Positions 36,201-54,774 of a DNA stretch of 64,000 bases are shown here, one piece after another. The stretch covers positions 21,591,785 through 21,655,784 of the forward strand of contig NC_054757.1 in assembly GCF_018143015.1 (NCBI RefSeq), written 5' to 3'. A program made the translations under genes and the position numbers. The stretch comes from Lytechinus variegatus. Its lineage: Eukaryota; Echinodermata; Echinoidea; Temnopleuroida; Toxopneustidae. The notes below the pieces were generated by a model. That model worked only from the letters and a program-made list of their open reading frames with translations. It did no database searches and had not been told where the DNA came from. The number at the start of each line of letters is the position of its first letter. Within the stretch, counting starts at the first letter, position 1.

Positions 36201-36628
36201 CATTTTGGATTTATGCAAATTAGCAAAATTGCCCAAACGGCAACTTTGGGCAACCAAGCTGAATTTGTTCTAAGACCCCATAGGATCACGAATCAAGTAA
36301 AAAACTTTATCGGAAAGAACATTTCTAGGTTGGTGTATTGAGCCTATTAAACTGTCAAATCGACTATAACTTATGAATTTTTCTATTACGTAACTAAATT
36401 TATTTTGCCATTACTATTGCTTAAGAAATTACGAATACTACATGTATTATATACAAATTTACCATTATCAAAACGAACGATGTTATCATGTTTGATACCC
36501 CTCAAAATAAAGTGAAGCCTACCTCGTAATCCAGTAGCAAGTACTGCTGTTAACAGAGCACCAAGTCCCACGACAATGACTGTTCTGACTTTGGCCAGTA
36601 GGGAGGCAATATTGGTGAGAATGGCCAT
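18255..36628 (-). CDS. Sterol desaturase / fatty acid hydroxylase-superfamily protein, gene 2 (6 coding exons, transposon-expanded intron 1)
   Basis: The exons are 36523-36628, 26541-26683, 25601-25811, 22125-22421, 19598-19718 and 18255-18420 (stop 18255-18257). Their sizes are identical to gene 1, giving 347 aa with all splice sites intact. The histidine boxes HRLLH, HKLHH and HDDHH are retained. Two positions near the boxes differ from gene 1: a proline precedes HRLLH (YYPHR instead of YYSHR), and MHPC replaces MHPY. Introns and the 3' flank align with gene 1, including the block before the stop, so the pair arose by segmental duplication. Intron 1 is about 9.8 kb against 0.6 kb in gene 1, because a nested transposon block of about 9.15 kb entered it. 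Function is as for gene 1: a membrane di-iron oxygenase of sterol or lipid metabolism, substrate unknown. Confidence 0.87.
18511..19064. mobile_element. Family A element, second copy, in intron 5 of gene 2
   Basis: It has the same terminal sequences and interior words as the 39.65-kb copy (ACACGTAATTT, CTAGCGAAATAGATACCC, ACGTTACGTACGTAACGT). The right end is a run of C at 19048-19064. The flanks match uninterrupted sequence in intron 5 of gene 1 near 1235-1260, so it was inserted after the gene duplication. Confidence 0.65.
19755..20130. repeat. Short degenerate GATCTTTCA / TGAAAGATC repeat field
   Basis: Over about 370 bp the word GATCTTTCA and its complement TGAAAGATC recur every 10-25 bp in both orientations, with drift. 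The field has potential for many alternative hairpins. It lies in intron 4 of gene 2, immediately upstream of the exon 5 acceptor. Confidence 0.65.
21010..21422. mobile_element. Probable MITE with CCAGTTCGTAGTT ends
   Basis: The left end GCCAGTTCGTAGTTCCTT is mirrored by AAGTAACTACGAACTGGTC at the right. Next inside, AAGGTCAT / AGGTCATTT are also mirrored. It is about 410 bp, non-coding, and lies in intron 4 of gene 2. Confidence 0.5.
21671..21885. mobile_element. MITE with TAGAGTACCGAAG ends
   Basis: The terminal inverted repeats are TAGAGTACCGAAG and CTTCGGTACTCTA. Further inward, TGACGTCA, GTTGCCATGG / TTGCCTTGGCA and GGTTCTAAA / TTAGAACC are also mirrored. It is about 215 bp and non-coding. 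Confidence 0.65.
22551..24588. mobile_element. Possible 2-kb element with diverged terminal inverted repeats
   Basis: About 50 bp at 22551-22600 (ending ACACGGGCCCTAT) are mirrored at 24532-24588 (starting ATAGGGCCCGTGT). A second mirrored pair lies inside (GGATTTCCCTCGAAAATCA near 23140; TGATTTTCGAGGGAAATCC near 24485). A half copy of the 40.6-kb MITE type lies at about 23870-24100, and a G-rich block at 23640-23835. No transposase was found. This is in intron 3 of gene 2. Confidence 0.45.
24650..25336 (-). mobile_element. SINE with 7SL-like head, copy B, split by a G/C-tract element
   Basis: This is the same element as at 43.06-43.40 kb, with head at 25336 and tail near 24650. Both copies share the head, the box B-like motif and the tail CAAATACACACA. 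Copy B is interrupted at 24756-25266 by a different element. It lies in intron 3 of gene 2. Confidence 0.65.
24756..25266. mobile_element. Non-autonomous element ending in G/C homopolymers, 8-bp target duplication
   Basis: The ends are CGGGGGGGGCACTC and GAGTGCCCC...GGGGG, an imperfect inverted repeat built around homopolymer runs. CTCGAACC occurs on both sides (24748-24755 and 25267-25274), while the uninterrupted SINE copy at 43 kb has it once. This proves insertion and gives an 8-bp duplication (up to 11 bp if the adjacent G run is counted). The interior has no ORF of recognisable function. Confidence 0.7.
26290..26514. mobile_element. Palindromic MITE built from AACACC words
   Basis: AACTCCGGTGTTGATTTAAC at the left is mirrored by GTTAAATCAACACCGGAGTT at the right; ACAGAGAAGT / ACTTCTCTG lie inside. 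It shares the AACACCnnnGGTGTT style with the core of the foldback element at 9.9-11.3 kb. It sits about 27 bp from exon 2 of gene 2, in intron 2. Confidence 0.7.
27215..27510 (-). mobile_element. tRNA-derived SINE
   Basis: Reading on the minus strand, the head at 27510 has a box A-like TGGTCTAGTGG and a box B-like GGTTCGAATC. These sit in a tRNA-like order, with anticodon-arm-like sequence between them. The body follows, then GCGCTTTATAAATACC and a (TTA)n tail at 27215-27246. Truncated tails of the same type occur near 60.86 kb. The SINE sits directly against the end of the foldback element. Confidence 0.8.
27551..32285 (-). mobile_element. Full-length CR1-like LINE inserted in the left arm of a foldback element
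   Basis: The element contains the intact 1030-aa ORF at 28144-31236. Its 3' end, on the plus-strand left side, is a short tandem tail of GAATT-type units at 27551-27580, with no poly(A). About 1 kb upstream of the ORF appears to be 5' UTR. Likely target-site duplications are agaaatgttc (27541-27550) and agaaattgttc (32286-32296), differing by one base. Removing this block makes the left arm of the surrounding foldback element continuous with its right arm. The 3' UTR contains a CTTTTTAGTGGATCC motif that also occurs in the dead LINE at 16.1-17.7 kb, so the two are one family. Confidence 0.8.
28144..31236 (-). CDS. CR1-like non-LTR retrotransposon ORF2: endonuclease plus reverse transcriptase, 1030 aa, intact
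   Basis: This is one uninterrupted ORF. The N-terminal APE-type endonuclease shows MHANIRSLNKHF, LTETWIS, VVYRPPNSN, FIGDFNID and SDMTDHFPI (the SDH-type end motif). The reverse transcriptase has KVIPLFKKGD, NYRPISLLS, FLDYSKAFDT, GVPQGSLLGPLLF, the catalytic FADDS, and LGITVDSKLSW. The C-terminal part resembles the CR1/L2 end (LYRTLLAKNTFLFNGPKFWN). It supplies target-primed reverse transcription for its own element. No lesion is visible, so the copy is young and possibly competent. The exact clade within the CR1/L2/jockey group is my inference. Confidence 0.92.
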   Translation of the reverse strand: MDNDDLFSELRPQDTVLNNPMNPSFYDNFVTNNINLASEELDLDFEQDHNILQNPSSEYITQHQVNNLTKNFNDNTFSIMHANIRSLNKHFDEFQLLLNNTSNSKKCPFSLIGLTETWISCDYDHQFSLNGYDFVMNNRKDRPGGGVAFYISHDYEYTVCDYLNSMNATVESLFIEINIPGSKNMIIGVVYRPPNSNTNDFLTYLSQTTNNPALVNKDVRFIGDFNIDLLKHNNISQDFLETFFSASFLPLISKPTRVVNETATLIDNIFCNILPPPDSFIILSDMTDHFPILTHFSLRRPIIRPIHSQQRRRRPTHENTASLGASLDNVDWSVVYNSVDVNASFNLFMNIINEKLDLHIPLKKDKRNTYKTISKSPWISPSILRSINRKNNLFYKFKMKGTEQSKIKYTSYKNTLTKILRIEKKNYFARQLALYKHDMQNTWKVLKQTMNLSNNKSSISKIRFNNVIVDDGDNLSNIFNNHFSSIGVNLAKDIPPATKSFSDFLGPPNPNSIFFAATYNQEVIDIVSGLKNKKSPGFDEINNFILKSVINSIVSPLVHIFNLSLENGTVPNQMKIAKVIPLFKKGDKLDVGNYRPISLLSTFSKILERIVYVRTEKFLSMHNILSDVQFGFRDKHNTTHALMNFVNKVVNALDKSSHLVGIFLDYSKAFDTINHEILLKKISHYGVRGKALEWFRSYLLNRQQYVFVKDHNSNLKYVNCGVPQGSLLGPLLFTIYINDFCRSSKILSLILFADDSTLFFSHQNPQTLVDVINSELINVTEWIRANRLSLNLNKTKYMLFSNSIDKLPMNIIFDNTPLEMVPYTKFLGITVDSKLSWKNHIENISKIISRNIGIINRQKFCIPSTSLIMLYSSLILPYLNYGILIWGDTHQYLLDKLLLLQKKALRIIHSTCFRSHTDPLFLESKLLKVKDLYLLQLGHFMYSYNNNALPHIFDAMFPKNQFYHNYPTRHSDELHIPLYRTLLAKNTFLFNGPKFWNSLANNVKDSVSLNSFKRKLKRILLNSYNSSQRN
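33600..34230 (-). pseudogene. Degenerate non-LTR reverse transcriptase C-terminal fragment in the foldback loop
   Basis: The minus-strand translation gives RAFDLVSRSALF near 34.2 kb. In a shifted frame (34026 to 33667) it gives LAFETVRNPDRL, LERLYVSCPL, LLHGSKSWKTY, LNTFHVSCLGRI and WQDKVKNAEA. These are typical conserved blocks of the region after the RT catalytic motifs in RTE-like elements. Frames are broken and no FADD-type motif is seen, so it is dead. It belongs to a different clade from the intact LINE beside it. Confidence 0.65.
35118..36016 (+). mobile_element. LINE-type 3' end inserted in the right arm of the foldback element
   Basis: The left arm has no counterpart for this 0.9-kb block, and the flanks rejoin exactly when it is removed (GGAACAAAA / AAAAGTCAA). 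It ends in AATAAAGACC followed by ATT repeats, as expected for a 5'-truncated non-LTR element. The probable target duplication is only about 4 bp (AAAA). No RT-coding region remains. Confidence 0.55.
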
Positions 36629-37140
36629 AACACTTCTCGAAACTCAAAGGAGAAGAAAATGGGGAAAGATAATATGGTATTATTAAAACACATCTTGCAG
36701 TAATAATAAGCGTAAATCATATTTTTTATCCATAGTTTTTTTGGTTATTAAAACTGTATATAAATAAAAGTGAATAGATAGGCCCATATAGAGAATTATA
36801 ATAACATGTATTGTCCACATACGTATAAAATCCACTTTAGGCTCTCCTATAGGCAAACACTTGTCTGGAAGCTGGTCATGCAATGGATCAAAAGAAGCTG
36901 CTCGAATTCTCACTTTCCTCTTTCCTTGTCGACAGTGTTCTCCACAGATTTTTAGAATATCGATTGGTTTACGTACGTCTTTCCTTCTCGGATGTTGTAG
37001 TAATCGTAGTAGTCCTCATCAGGACATATTCATCGCACAATCCTTTGAACCATCATTACCATGGTCCAGCATTGATGACAAACTTTGGGTGACTCAGAGT
37101 TGCCTGCCTGTCTGCCTGCCCAAACTTATCAATTCGCTGT
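36629..37140 (-). promoter_or_regulatory. Conserved 5' flank of the desaturase family (gene 2 copy)
   Basis: This block is also found upstream of the dead exon copy (38429-38960). Upstream of gene 1 it occurs in two parts (9430-9685 and 11425-11600). Shared words include AACACTTCTCGAAA, CACATACGTATAAAA, AGAAGCTGCTCGAATTCTC and AATATCGATTGGTTT (plus strand). Conservation may simply reflect the segmental duplication. It should contain the promoter and 5' UTR; no TATA box or start site can be fixed by eye. Confidence 0.4.
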
Positions 37141-38322
37141 AGGAACGACCGATTGTTCAGAACAAGGTCGCATAATAATTATTGTGATATTGACTCTGAA
37201 CACAATACGGTGGCAGCTAGATCAAGCGTTCCTGTTGAGTTCACACAAACCGACCTAATTGCCGATCTTTGTATGAAATGCTTATTTTCGAATTGCCTGT
37301 TCCGTTTGTAACGAATGTCGACAAAGCACACATCTACAAAGTAACAAATATGCACCAACGGTAAAGGCCATTAAATTTGAAAGAGAAAATGTCATAGTTG
37401 TGTTCTTCCAGCTAAAATTGGTTCACGTGGCTTTGTTTCGAATGACAACTGTGCAAGTCTAGCAGAATTGTTGTAATTTTGCAAAAGGCCAATCTCTCTT
37501 AAAGTTTTCAGCAGTGAGTATCCAAACTTGCTATCGTGTCTTCTTGTGTGATGTAAAAAGCCAAGGAAGATCCCCAATGGGAGTGTCGACTGCCCCTAAC
37601 TTCATGACTCTCTTCTTTCTCTGCCTTTCTCATTTCATATTTATGCTGAATTTGCCATTCTGTGTCGAATTACAGACATTTTTTATGTTCAATGAATGTT
37701 GTGTTTACTCACACTACAACATGCAATTAAAGGTCATCTATCATAGACACAACTCATAAGACCTGCTTTTACAAACTTTGCCCATTATCCTGAAGACGAC
37801 AAGTAAACACTTGTCGAAACGTCGAGTTTAGGTGGTCCTTTTCAGGACCAACAATTGCCCTAGAAAGATACATGGTGCACCTTGAAACCTATACACTTTA
37901 ATATATTTTATATGTGGGTAAAACAACTTAATTCCTATTCTACCAGGGAATTACATTGGCCTCTATCTTGGAATTAAAAAAAAATGTATAGTCTTCTACA
38001 ATTTACTGGGTGATCACCTTTACGAATTGCCCATCACAATTACAAGCGTTCTATCAGCATTATTTACTAATTTTCCATTTATATGACTTACGAATTGTCC
38101 ATTACCATGACTTACAAATTTTCCATTGCCCTTTCCTACCAATGTTCCATTGCCATTACCTATTTTTTTCCATTTCCCATAACTTATGAATTTTCTATTA
38201 CCATTACTTAACTTTTTTACCATTACTATTGCTTAAGAAGTTACGATTACCATTACATACGAATTTACCATTACCAGTACGTACGATACTATTATTTTTG
38301 TCAAGAGAAAAGTGAAGCCTAT

Positions 38323-38428
38323 CTCGTAATCCAGTGGCAAGTACTTCTGTTAACAGAGCACCAAGACCCACCAAAAGAACTGTTCTGACTTTGGCACGTA
38401 AAAAGGCAACATTGAAAAGAATAGCCAT
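38323..38428 (-). pseudogene. Duplicated first exon of the desaturase family with a lost splice donor
   Basis: This 106-bp segment is a copy of exon 1 of genes 1 and 2. It keeps the ATG and an open frame ending ALLTEVLATGLR, with a glutamate inside the hydrophobic segment. The donor has changed from GT to AT: plus-strand positions 38321-38322 read AT where 36521-36522 read AC. No exon 2 copy follows before gene 2's own exon 1. The surrounding 37.9-39.0 kb repeats the flanks of gene 2's exon 1 on both sides, so promoter and exon 1 were duplicated together. The copy probably cannot splice normally; it might still be transcribed. Confidence 0.75.
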
Positions 38429-39649
38429 ACCGCTTTTCTAAACTAAAAACAGAATAAATTGGGAAATGATAATATGGCCTTTTGAAAGATAATATAGTAT
38501 TTTTAAAACACATCTTCCGGTAATAATATAAGCGTATCATATTTTCATGTTATTGAAACGGTATATCATGTACTCTGCAATGAAAACGAAAATATCTCAT
38601 TCAGTGCATAAATATAGATAAATAATGCATCATAAGATTTATTGTCCACATACTTATAAGATGCACTGCAGGCTCTTTGGAACATCAAGCTCTCCTATAG
38701 GCAAACTCTGGGATCGAAGCTGGTCATGCACAATTACTCAACAGAAACTGCTCGATTTTTCACTGTTTTTTTTTCTTTATCCAGAGTGTTCGCTACAGAT
38801 ATTCCAAATATCGATTGGTTTTCGTAAGTCTCACCTTCTCAGATGTTGTAGTAATCGTCGTGGTCCTCACCAAGAGAAATCAACATCGCATAGTCCTTTG
38901 AACCATGGTCGGTCCACTACTGACATGACTGGTGGCAAACTTTGTGTTGCAAAGTATTACTCAGTGTTGCCTGACTATTGTTCGGAACACGGGTGCATAA
39001 TATGTAAACGAATTATTATCAAACTTGAAGGCCTTTTGTCCGGGCCTTTTGTATGGATGGTTAGTGTACTTTTTTTCGGTATAGGTCTTTAATGAAAAAT
39101 CATTCACCTGTATAAAATCGGTGAGTTGATTTCTAAGGTTACATTTTTAATTGCGCTATACCCTGTGTGAATTAAACTGTCCCACTTTGATTTATATTAC
39201 AAAACATATATCTGATATTATATACCGGAGAATAGCCTGTCGCAGATGGCTGTGCAGCTTGTTTATTTATGTTCATTCTTTAATGGCTCAGCCATGATTT
39301 TAATGAAATGTGATATTTGTTCATCCTGAGTACTATTCTCGTAACGTTTTCCTAGTGTACATTTAAAAGCTCATGAAAAGAATGTTTTAAGGCCCATTGG
39401 GAGAGGTCGACCATTATTCAGAGCGATTTCTTCACTATTTTTCTTGACCCCCCCCCCCACACACACACACACACACAAAACACTCCATCCCTCACTTGTG
39501 TTATAAGTCCATGGCTATTCCTACTCCACATTCCTTGTCTTTATGTCTGTATCTGTATCGTTCAGTCAGCACAAAATACCAGGATTGGCACATCACTCTT
39601 GAAGAGCATGCTACGTGGCGGATATTTTCATGATATATGTATATATATC

Positions 39650-40194
39650 CCGGGGGGCACTTACATTGACGAGTGGATACCATGCGCGACCAAAAAACAC
39701 GTAAAAAGGATGTCTATTTCAAGATAGGGCACGTTACATACGTAACGTAATAAGGGTGTCAAAAACACAAAAATAATTTTAAAAGGGTATCTTTTTCGCT
39801 AGGAAATTTACGTATTTAGGGTCAAATTTACGAGGGTATACAATCAAGACTAAAATGTTTTATAAAGGATGTACTTTTTGCCCCAACACTACGTGTTTAG
39901 AGTCCGATTTGCGCGAAGTTAATTGGGCTGTACCAAATCCAATGATGTAGGTAAAGGTAAAACCGACGACCGACGTCCGTGTTTGAAATATCGTTGTACT
40001 TGTTTAGGAGTACAATTTGGGGGAATACTTGCCAATAGTATCGTTTTGGTTCCAATTATTGTTAAGGGTAGGGTCTCACACGCCAATACTTGTTAAGGGG
40101 TGCATTTTCAGAATATGGAAAATACGTGTTTAGGGTGCTTTTTGAGACACCATGGTCACGCATGGTATCCACTCGTGAATAGAAGTGCCCCCCG
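39650..40194. mobile_element. Element with CCGGGGGGCAC...GTGCCCCCCGG ends (family A)
   Basis: Terminal inverted repeats of about 40 bp contain GAGTGGATACCATGCGCGACC and its complement. The interior is non-coding, with repeated AAACACGTA-type words. It sits within TATATA sequence, so a target duplication cannot be defined. Full or partial relatives are at 18511-19064 and 1338-1444. Confidence 0.7.
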
Positions 40195-40609
40195 GTATAT
40201 AAATATGTGTGTGTATATATATTTCTTTATTCAAATATATATCTATATCTCTTTATTCATATATATCACTGCCCCTCACAGCTGCCAATCAACTCTCTCA
40301 TTGAGAGCGAGACTCACCCTTTTTTAAAATCCTTTTTCGCTCGCAAATTCCCTTTCATTTGCATGCATTTCTATTGATCTCACTCATTTTTACCCTAAGT
40401 TAGACATGTACAAATAGCCTATGGGAACCTCACTCTCATAACGCAATCATGATTCTAGGGTAAAAAAGTGTCGAATAAACGCACCCCTAGTTATCCAATG
40501 TTGGTACCGTTGTCATCAATTTATTGACAGAATTGTGAAAAGATACAAGAATACTAAGGTTTAGAAATAATCCCTGTACATCAAACTTGATGAATAGTTT
40601 CACGGTAAT

Positions 40610-41212
40610 TAAAGGTCAAGTCCACCCCAGAAAAATGTTGATTTGAATAAATAGAGAAAAATCAAACTAGCATAATGCTGAAAATTTCATCAAAATCGGA
40701 TGTAAAATAAGAAAGTTATGGAATTTTAACTTTCGCTTATTTTTCACAAAACAGTGATATGCACAACTCAGTGACATGCAAATGAGTCAGCTGATGATGT
40801 CTACTACTCACTCTTTCTTTTGTTTTTATTGTTTGAATTATACAATATTTCACTTTTTACAGATTTGACAGTAAGGACTAAGTTTACTCAACCAGTATTA
40901 AACAATGCCAATTCCACATGTTAAGGGAGGAATTAATCGTTGTTTCACTTGACAATGAGGAAAAAATAGAATATTTCATATTTTATATGATAAAACACAA
41001 AAGAAATAGTGAGTGGATGATGATTTCCATCAGTCTCCTTATTTGCATACAGACCAGGATGTGCATATTACCGTTTTGTGAAATTAAGCGAAACTTTAAA
41101 ATGTCATAACTTTCTTATTTACATCCGATTTGATGAAATTTTCGGTGTTATGCTTGTTGGATTTTTCTCTTTTTATTCAAATCAACTTATTGTTGGGGTG
41201 GACTCCTTTAAA
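40610..41212. mobile_element. MITE with about 200-bp terminal inverted repeats
   Basis: AAAGGTCAAGTCCACCCC at the left is mirrored by GGGGTGGACTCCTTTA at the right. The mirrored arms run inward through AAAGTTATGGAATTTTAA-type sequence and a TTTGCATGTC/TTTGCAT pair. Half copies of the same kind are at about 23870-24100 and 58270-58640. Confidence 0.7.
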
Positions 41213-42520
41213 ACTAATAACTCTACAGTACAGTTGAAATTAAAGTTAATGAAACGGGATCCAGGTGGCCAATCAGCGGATCACTGTTTCTCGGGAGAAT
41301 AAAAAAAAATACTCGCTGTAAAAAGATAATAAAGAACATAATAAAAACAAAAACTTATATTTGCTCCGCTTGATTCCATATTTTGTCAACTTTTTTATTT
41401 TCGATTGCAATATCACTTCATGGATCTAAGTTACATTTCGAAGAATAGAATATAACAAAATTTGAAATATGATAAAATTGTTAATATGAGTCAATTAAAT
41501 TCCATGACTTTTGTTGATTTCAGCATTAATCTTACTTGTTTTTTTTTTTACTCAATCAAGTTTCGTGAAATGGGAACCACCAGATCAAACATCACTAAAA
41601 ATCTGGCAATTTTACAGGTCGTTTGAATAAACCAGGGCTCACACTAGCCCTTCGTTTTTCTACTGGACCAACTTAATCGTGTCGGACCAGTAGATACCCA
41701 CTATTCATTTTTTTACTGGTCCGAACCTAAAATTGACTGGTCCTGAAAAATAAAGAAAACATAAGAAAAGACTTGAGTTTATTATTTTTTATTGCTTTTA
41801 TTGCTGCCCCCTTAAAAATACAAACAATACGTACACACACACACACACACACCATAATTCGCTAGTGCCGTGCACTGGATAAACAATAATTTAGTATAAA
41901 TGACGTTCGATCCGTGGCATATATTTCAATATGAGCAGATCGTATATGTACATGTATACATACACAATATACATCATTAAGTGCATCACTTAGAAATTTA
42001 CAACAAAAAAAATCAGATTCTTACACACTAAATGTTAGAATCTATCAACGACCGATATGATGTATCTTGCATTAAAATAATATTCCATAGGAATATAACA
42101 CAATTCAAACAAATATATTTTATTACAACTTATAAAATATTGTTGATATTTTGGAAAATTATTTCCTATATGGCTCAATGACTCATTTTTTTGTTACTTC
42201 CAAGACTACCATCTCTCCTTTTGAATGATTAGGACTTGGAATTCCAATAAATTTGGGCCATGCACTGTCAGTCGAAACGATGCCTGTGAGTGATTATTCC
42301 CAGATTGTCATCAATCAAATTAAGATTATTTACGTCTGAGATCGATCTTTAAACGCCACCCCGAGAAAGGCGCGAACTGAATCATTTTCCATATTTATAT
42401 ATTTTTTTTCTTTTAGTTTGAATACATGACGTCACACTTTAAATGGTCTGTGGCAATGTCAGTCGTTGGCAAATTGGGCCAGTCTTCTGGGTTAATTACA
42501 TCTACGTTCGTATCTGTTCT

Positions 42521-52348
<9,828 letters not shown>

Positions 52349-54774
52349 AATGTTCCGATATACTTTGAATCAAATTAAAACTGAACAATGGATTCCTTCA
52401 CTGATGATATCGATCCCAGCTATCGATAGAAGGAGACAGAAGGAGATAGAATAAAAGGGAAGGACTGTCGTCTGCCCCTGGTTACTGCCTCTGCTGGTGT
52501 TGATGACGACGACGATGACGATGGCGATATAAAATTCCAGCTATTATCGATATTTTTTAGCGTCTACTTTCCCCGCGTCATGTATGAAATATGTCATATT
52601 TTACACCAGGTTTTTTTCGGAATTCACTTCAATCTTTTGAAGCTATAGTGACGTCAGTATTATACCGGTTGACTGGTGGAGAAAGAAGCTCATCTTAGAG
52701 CACAAACCCTGAATTGATAATTAACCCACGACGAACCTCTTTAAACCTGATTATGAAAGTTCGGGGTTAGACGTAAGGTCAACCAACTTTTGTTCTCAGT
52801 ATCAAACAGTTCGTGTGGATGTAATCATGATAATGATTGTTGGCCTATATAGCGACAGTAAAATAAGATATGATAGTGTATGCAAATAGATAACAAAATG
52901 GCGTGATTAATAAAAGTTTTTTGTTGTTGTTTCTAAGTCCTCTATACGAAAAATTAAACATGTGACGTGGATGTACATGTGCAGTCGCACATTTTCGCCA
53001 CGTTACTTTTCAAATTGAATTTTAAATCTTTATCATTATCTCTTTTTTGGTTCTTTCCGTCCCTCGGACAAGAGAATTTAATTAAAGAAATTGAATTGAT
53101 ATGAATTAGATTATCAGATTCCCTGCTATGGCAATATCATGGGACTGGTCCTGCCTCCCTTCGCCCCCCCCCCCCCGATACAGTAGCCTATGTGAGAAGG
53201 TTCCCCCCCCCCCTCTTTCGATGGACCAAACATATCGCGAAAACCCCTTTCACCTTCAAAAATATAGGCTTACATTGAATTGTGAAGATACCATGTATTG
53301 GGCCTACCTAATTATTGTGCTTTTTTTTACCTAAACCGATTCATGTTTAGAATTGCACCAAAGATTATTCTGTTTTAGTTATTTAAGTTTCCACATCTTA
53401 ATCATGTGAGGGGATTCTCGGCTATCAAATGTTTATGGAAAGTAAACGAAACGAAACTAAACTAAATCTGTGGAAATTTTAGCTAGCATTTTGGTGGTCT
53501 ATAAACGATGTTCGTAACATTCTTGAAAACATATTTTGTGTTAATGCAAATGGCATGAATGTGAATCCGTCTTTTACTGGACTAGACCCCAGCTTAGGAG
53601 GATTTTCTATTTCATTTTTTTTTTTGCTGTTTTCGAAACAAGAATACTATTTCTCCACAGAGCTTTCAGACGAAGAAAAAAATTATCACCAAGGAAGAAA
53701 CGAATAATTGTCCAGAATTTTCTGACGAGCACCCCCCCCCCCCCACACACACACACATGCTTTCCACCCCCGAAAATGTAAAGTGCCCGATTTTCTTTTC
53801 GTGGAACAACAAATTTTGGCGTAAGGAGGCCATTGGTCGCTACTTTATGCGGTGATAGTGCTGCTGCAGCCCCCCTACCATCACAACACCCAGTGATGTC
53901 CATTGCTCAAGCTGCTCTAGCGACCCCCCCCCCCCCCACCTTGAACCAAATGCGAGTTCCCTCTCCGGGCTAAATACCAAATCCTTTCGTAGAATCTTGC
54001 GTGATAAAATGGAAAGAAAGAAACCTACATCAACAATGATAAATCGGGACCCCCATGATAACTGTCACAAGGAAATGAAGTAATACTACTCTTTAAAGTT
54101 CCCAATCCGAAGTTAATACCTTCCCTGGTTACTGATTAACGCAATGGGTCATGATTATAACGGTCACAATATTATTTGTTCTTACTATTAACAGTGTCAA
54201 AACAAGTCTGCGGTTGTGTATACATTTTTCCATCTGAATAAATCGGCTTCAGTTTGTTGCTGTTTGGGGGCTGCCATCTCCAGTGGAAAAGATGAAGATG
54301 AACCAAATATTGTTTGGCTTCGTAGTGACAATTTTTTTATATCATCCAGTGATTTCGAGGAGTATAGAGACGTTATAATAATAATGTGATATGCAATATA
54401 CAAGAACTGTTTTTATTATTATCATTATTTTCTAATTGTGTTTATGTACAGCCAGTTGCCCTAGTGTTTTTGCAATGTTTTGTCAGTGTACCTTGATTTC
54501 TCTTATCATTTATTTCATTTGTTTGTATTTGGATCTCTCTTTAGTAATAGTTGTCTAGGGTAAAACGTTTTATTTTAAGTAATAGCAGGTCGTGTGTACC
54601 CCCCCCCCCTTGAAAGTGACGACATTATTATTATTATTTTTTGCTTGTCAAGTTTTTTTCGGGGACGAAGTATAATTAAATTTTGGTTAAAACCCCTTGC
54701 ACAATATATAGTGCATTCTACTAAAAGGAAACCCGTTCTCAGAGATAGATTTCACAATTATTAAACATGTTTTT
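52349..54774. other. 5' flank of gene 3, no gene seen
   Basis: It contains the upstream region of gene 3 and several C homopolymers (53166-53177, 53201-53211, 53731-53744, 53924-53937, 54600-54609). A CACACA run and short ORFs without recognisable domains are also present. No homology to the promoter block of genes 1 and 2 is visible. Confidence 0.4.

Larger units (their letters stand above)
27511..36370. mobile_element. Large foldback (long terminal inverted repeat) DNA element, host to other insertions
   Basis: The left end ATTATAGTCGATTTGACA (from 27511) is mirrored at the right end (36353-36370). After the CR1 insertion the left arm continues at 32297-32990. The right arm is 34728-36330, interrupted at 35118-36016. 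Together the arms give about 0.7 kb of inverted repeat. They contain several repeats of an AAGATGGCCGCC-type motif, each followed by CATCTTGA. The loop (about 33.0-34.7 kb) holds an RT fragment. No transposase is recognisable, so mobilisation in trans is inferred. Its right end abuts the sequence that is continuous in the 38-kb paralogous copy. Confidence 0.75.

Noticed and set aside
37392..37577. Minus ORF with a LINE-like feel (LLKTLREIGLLQNYN)
   Set aside because: Too short and no diagnostic RT motif; family could not be assigned.
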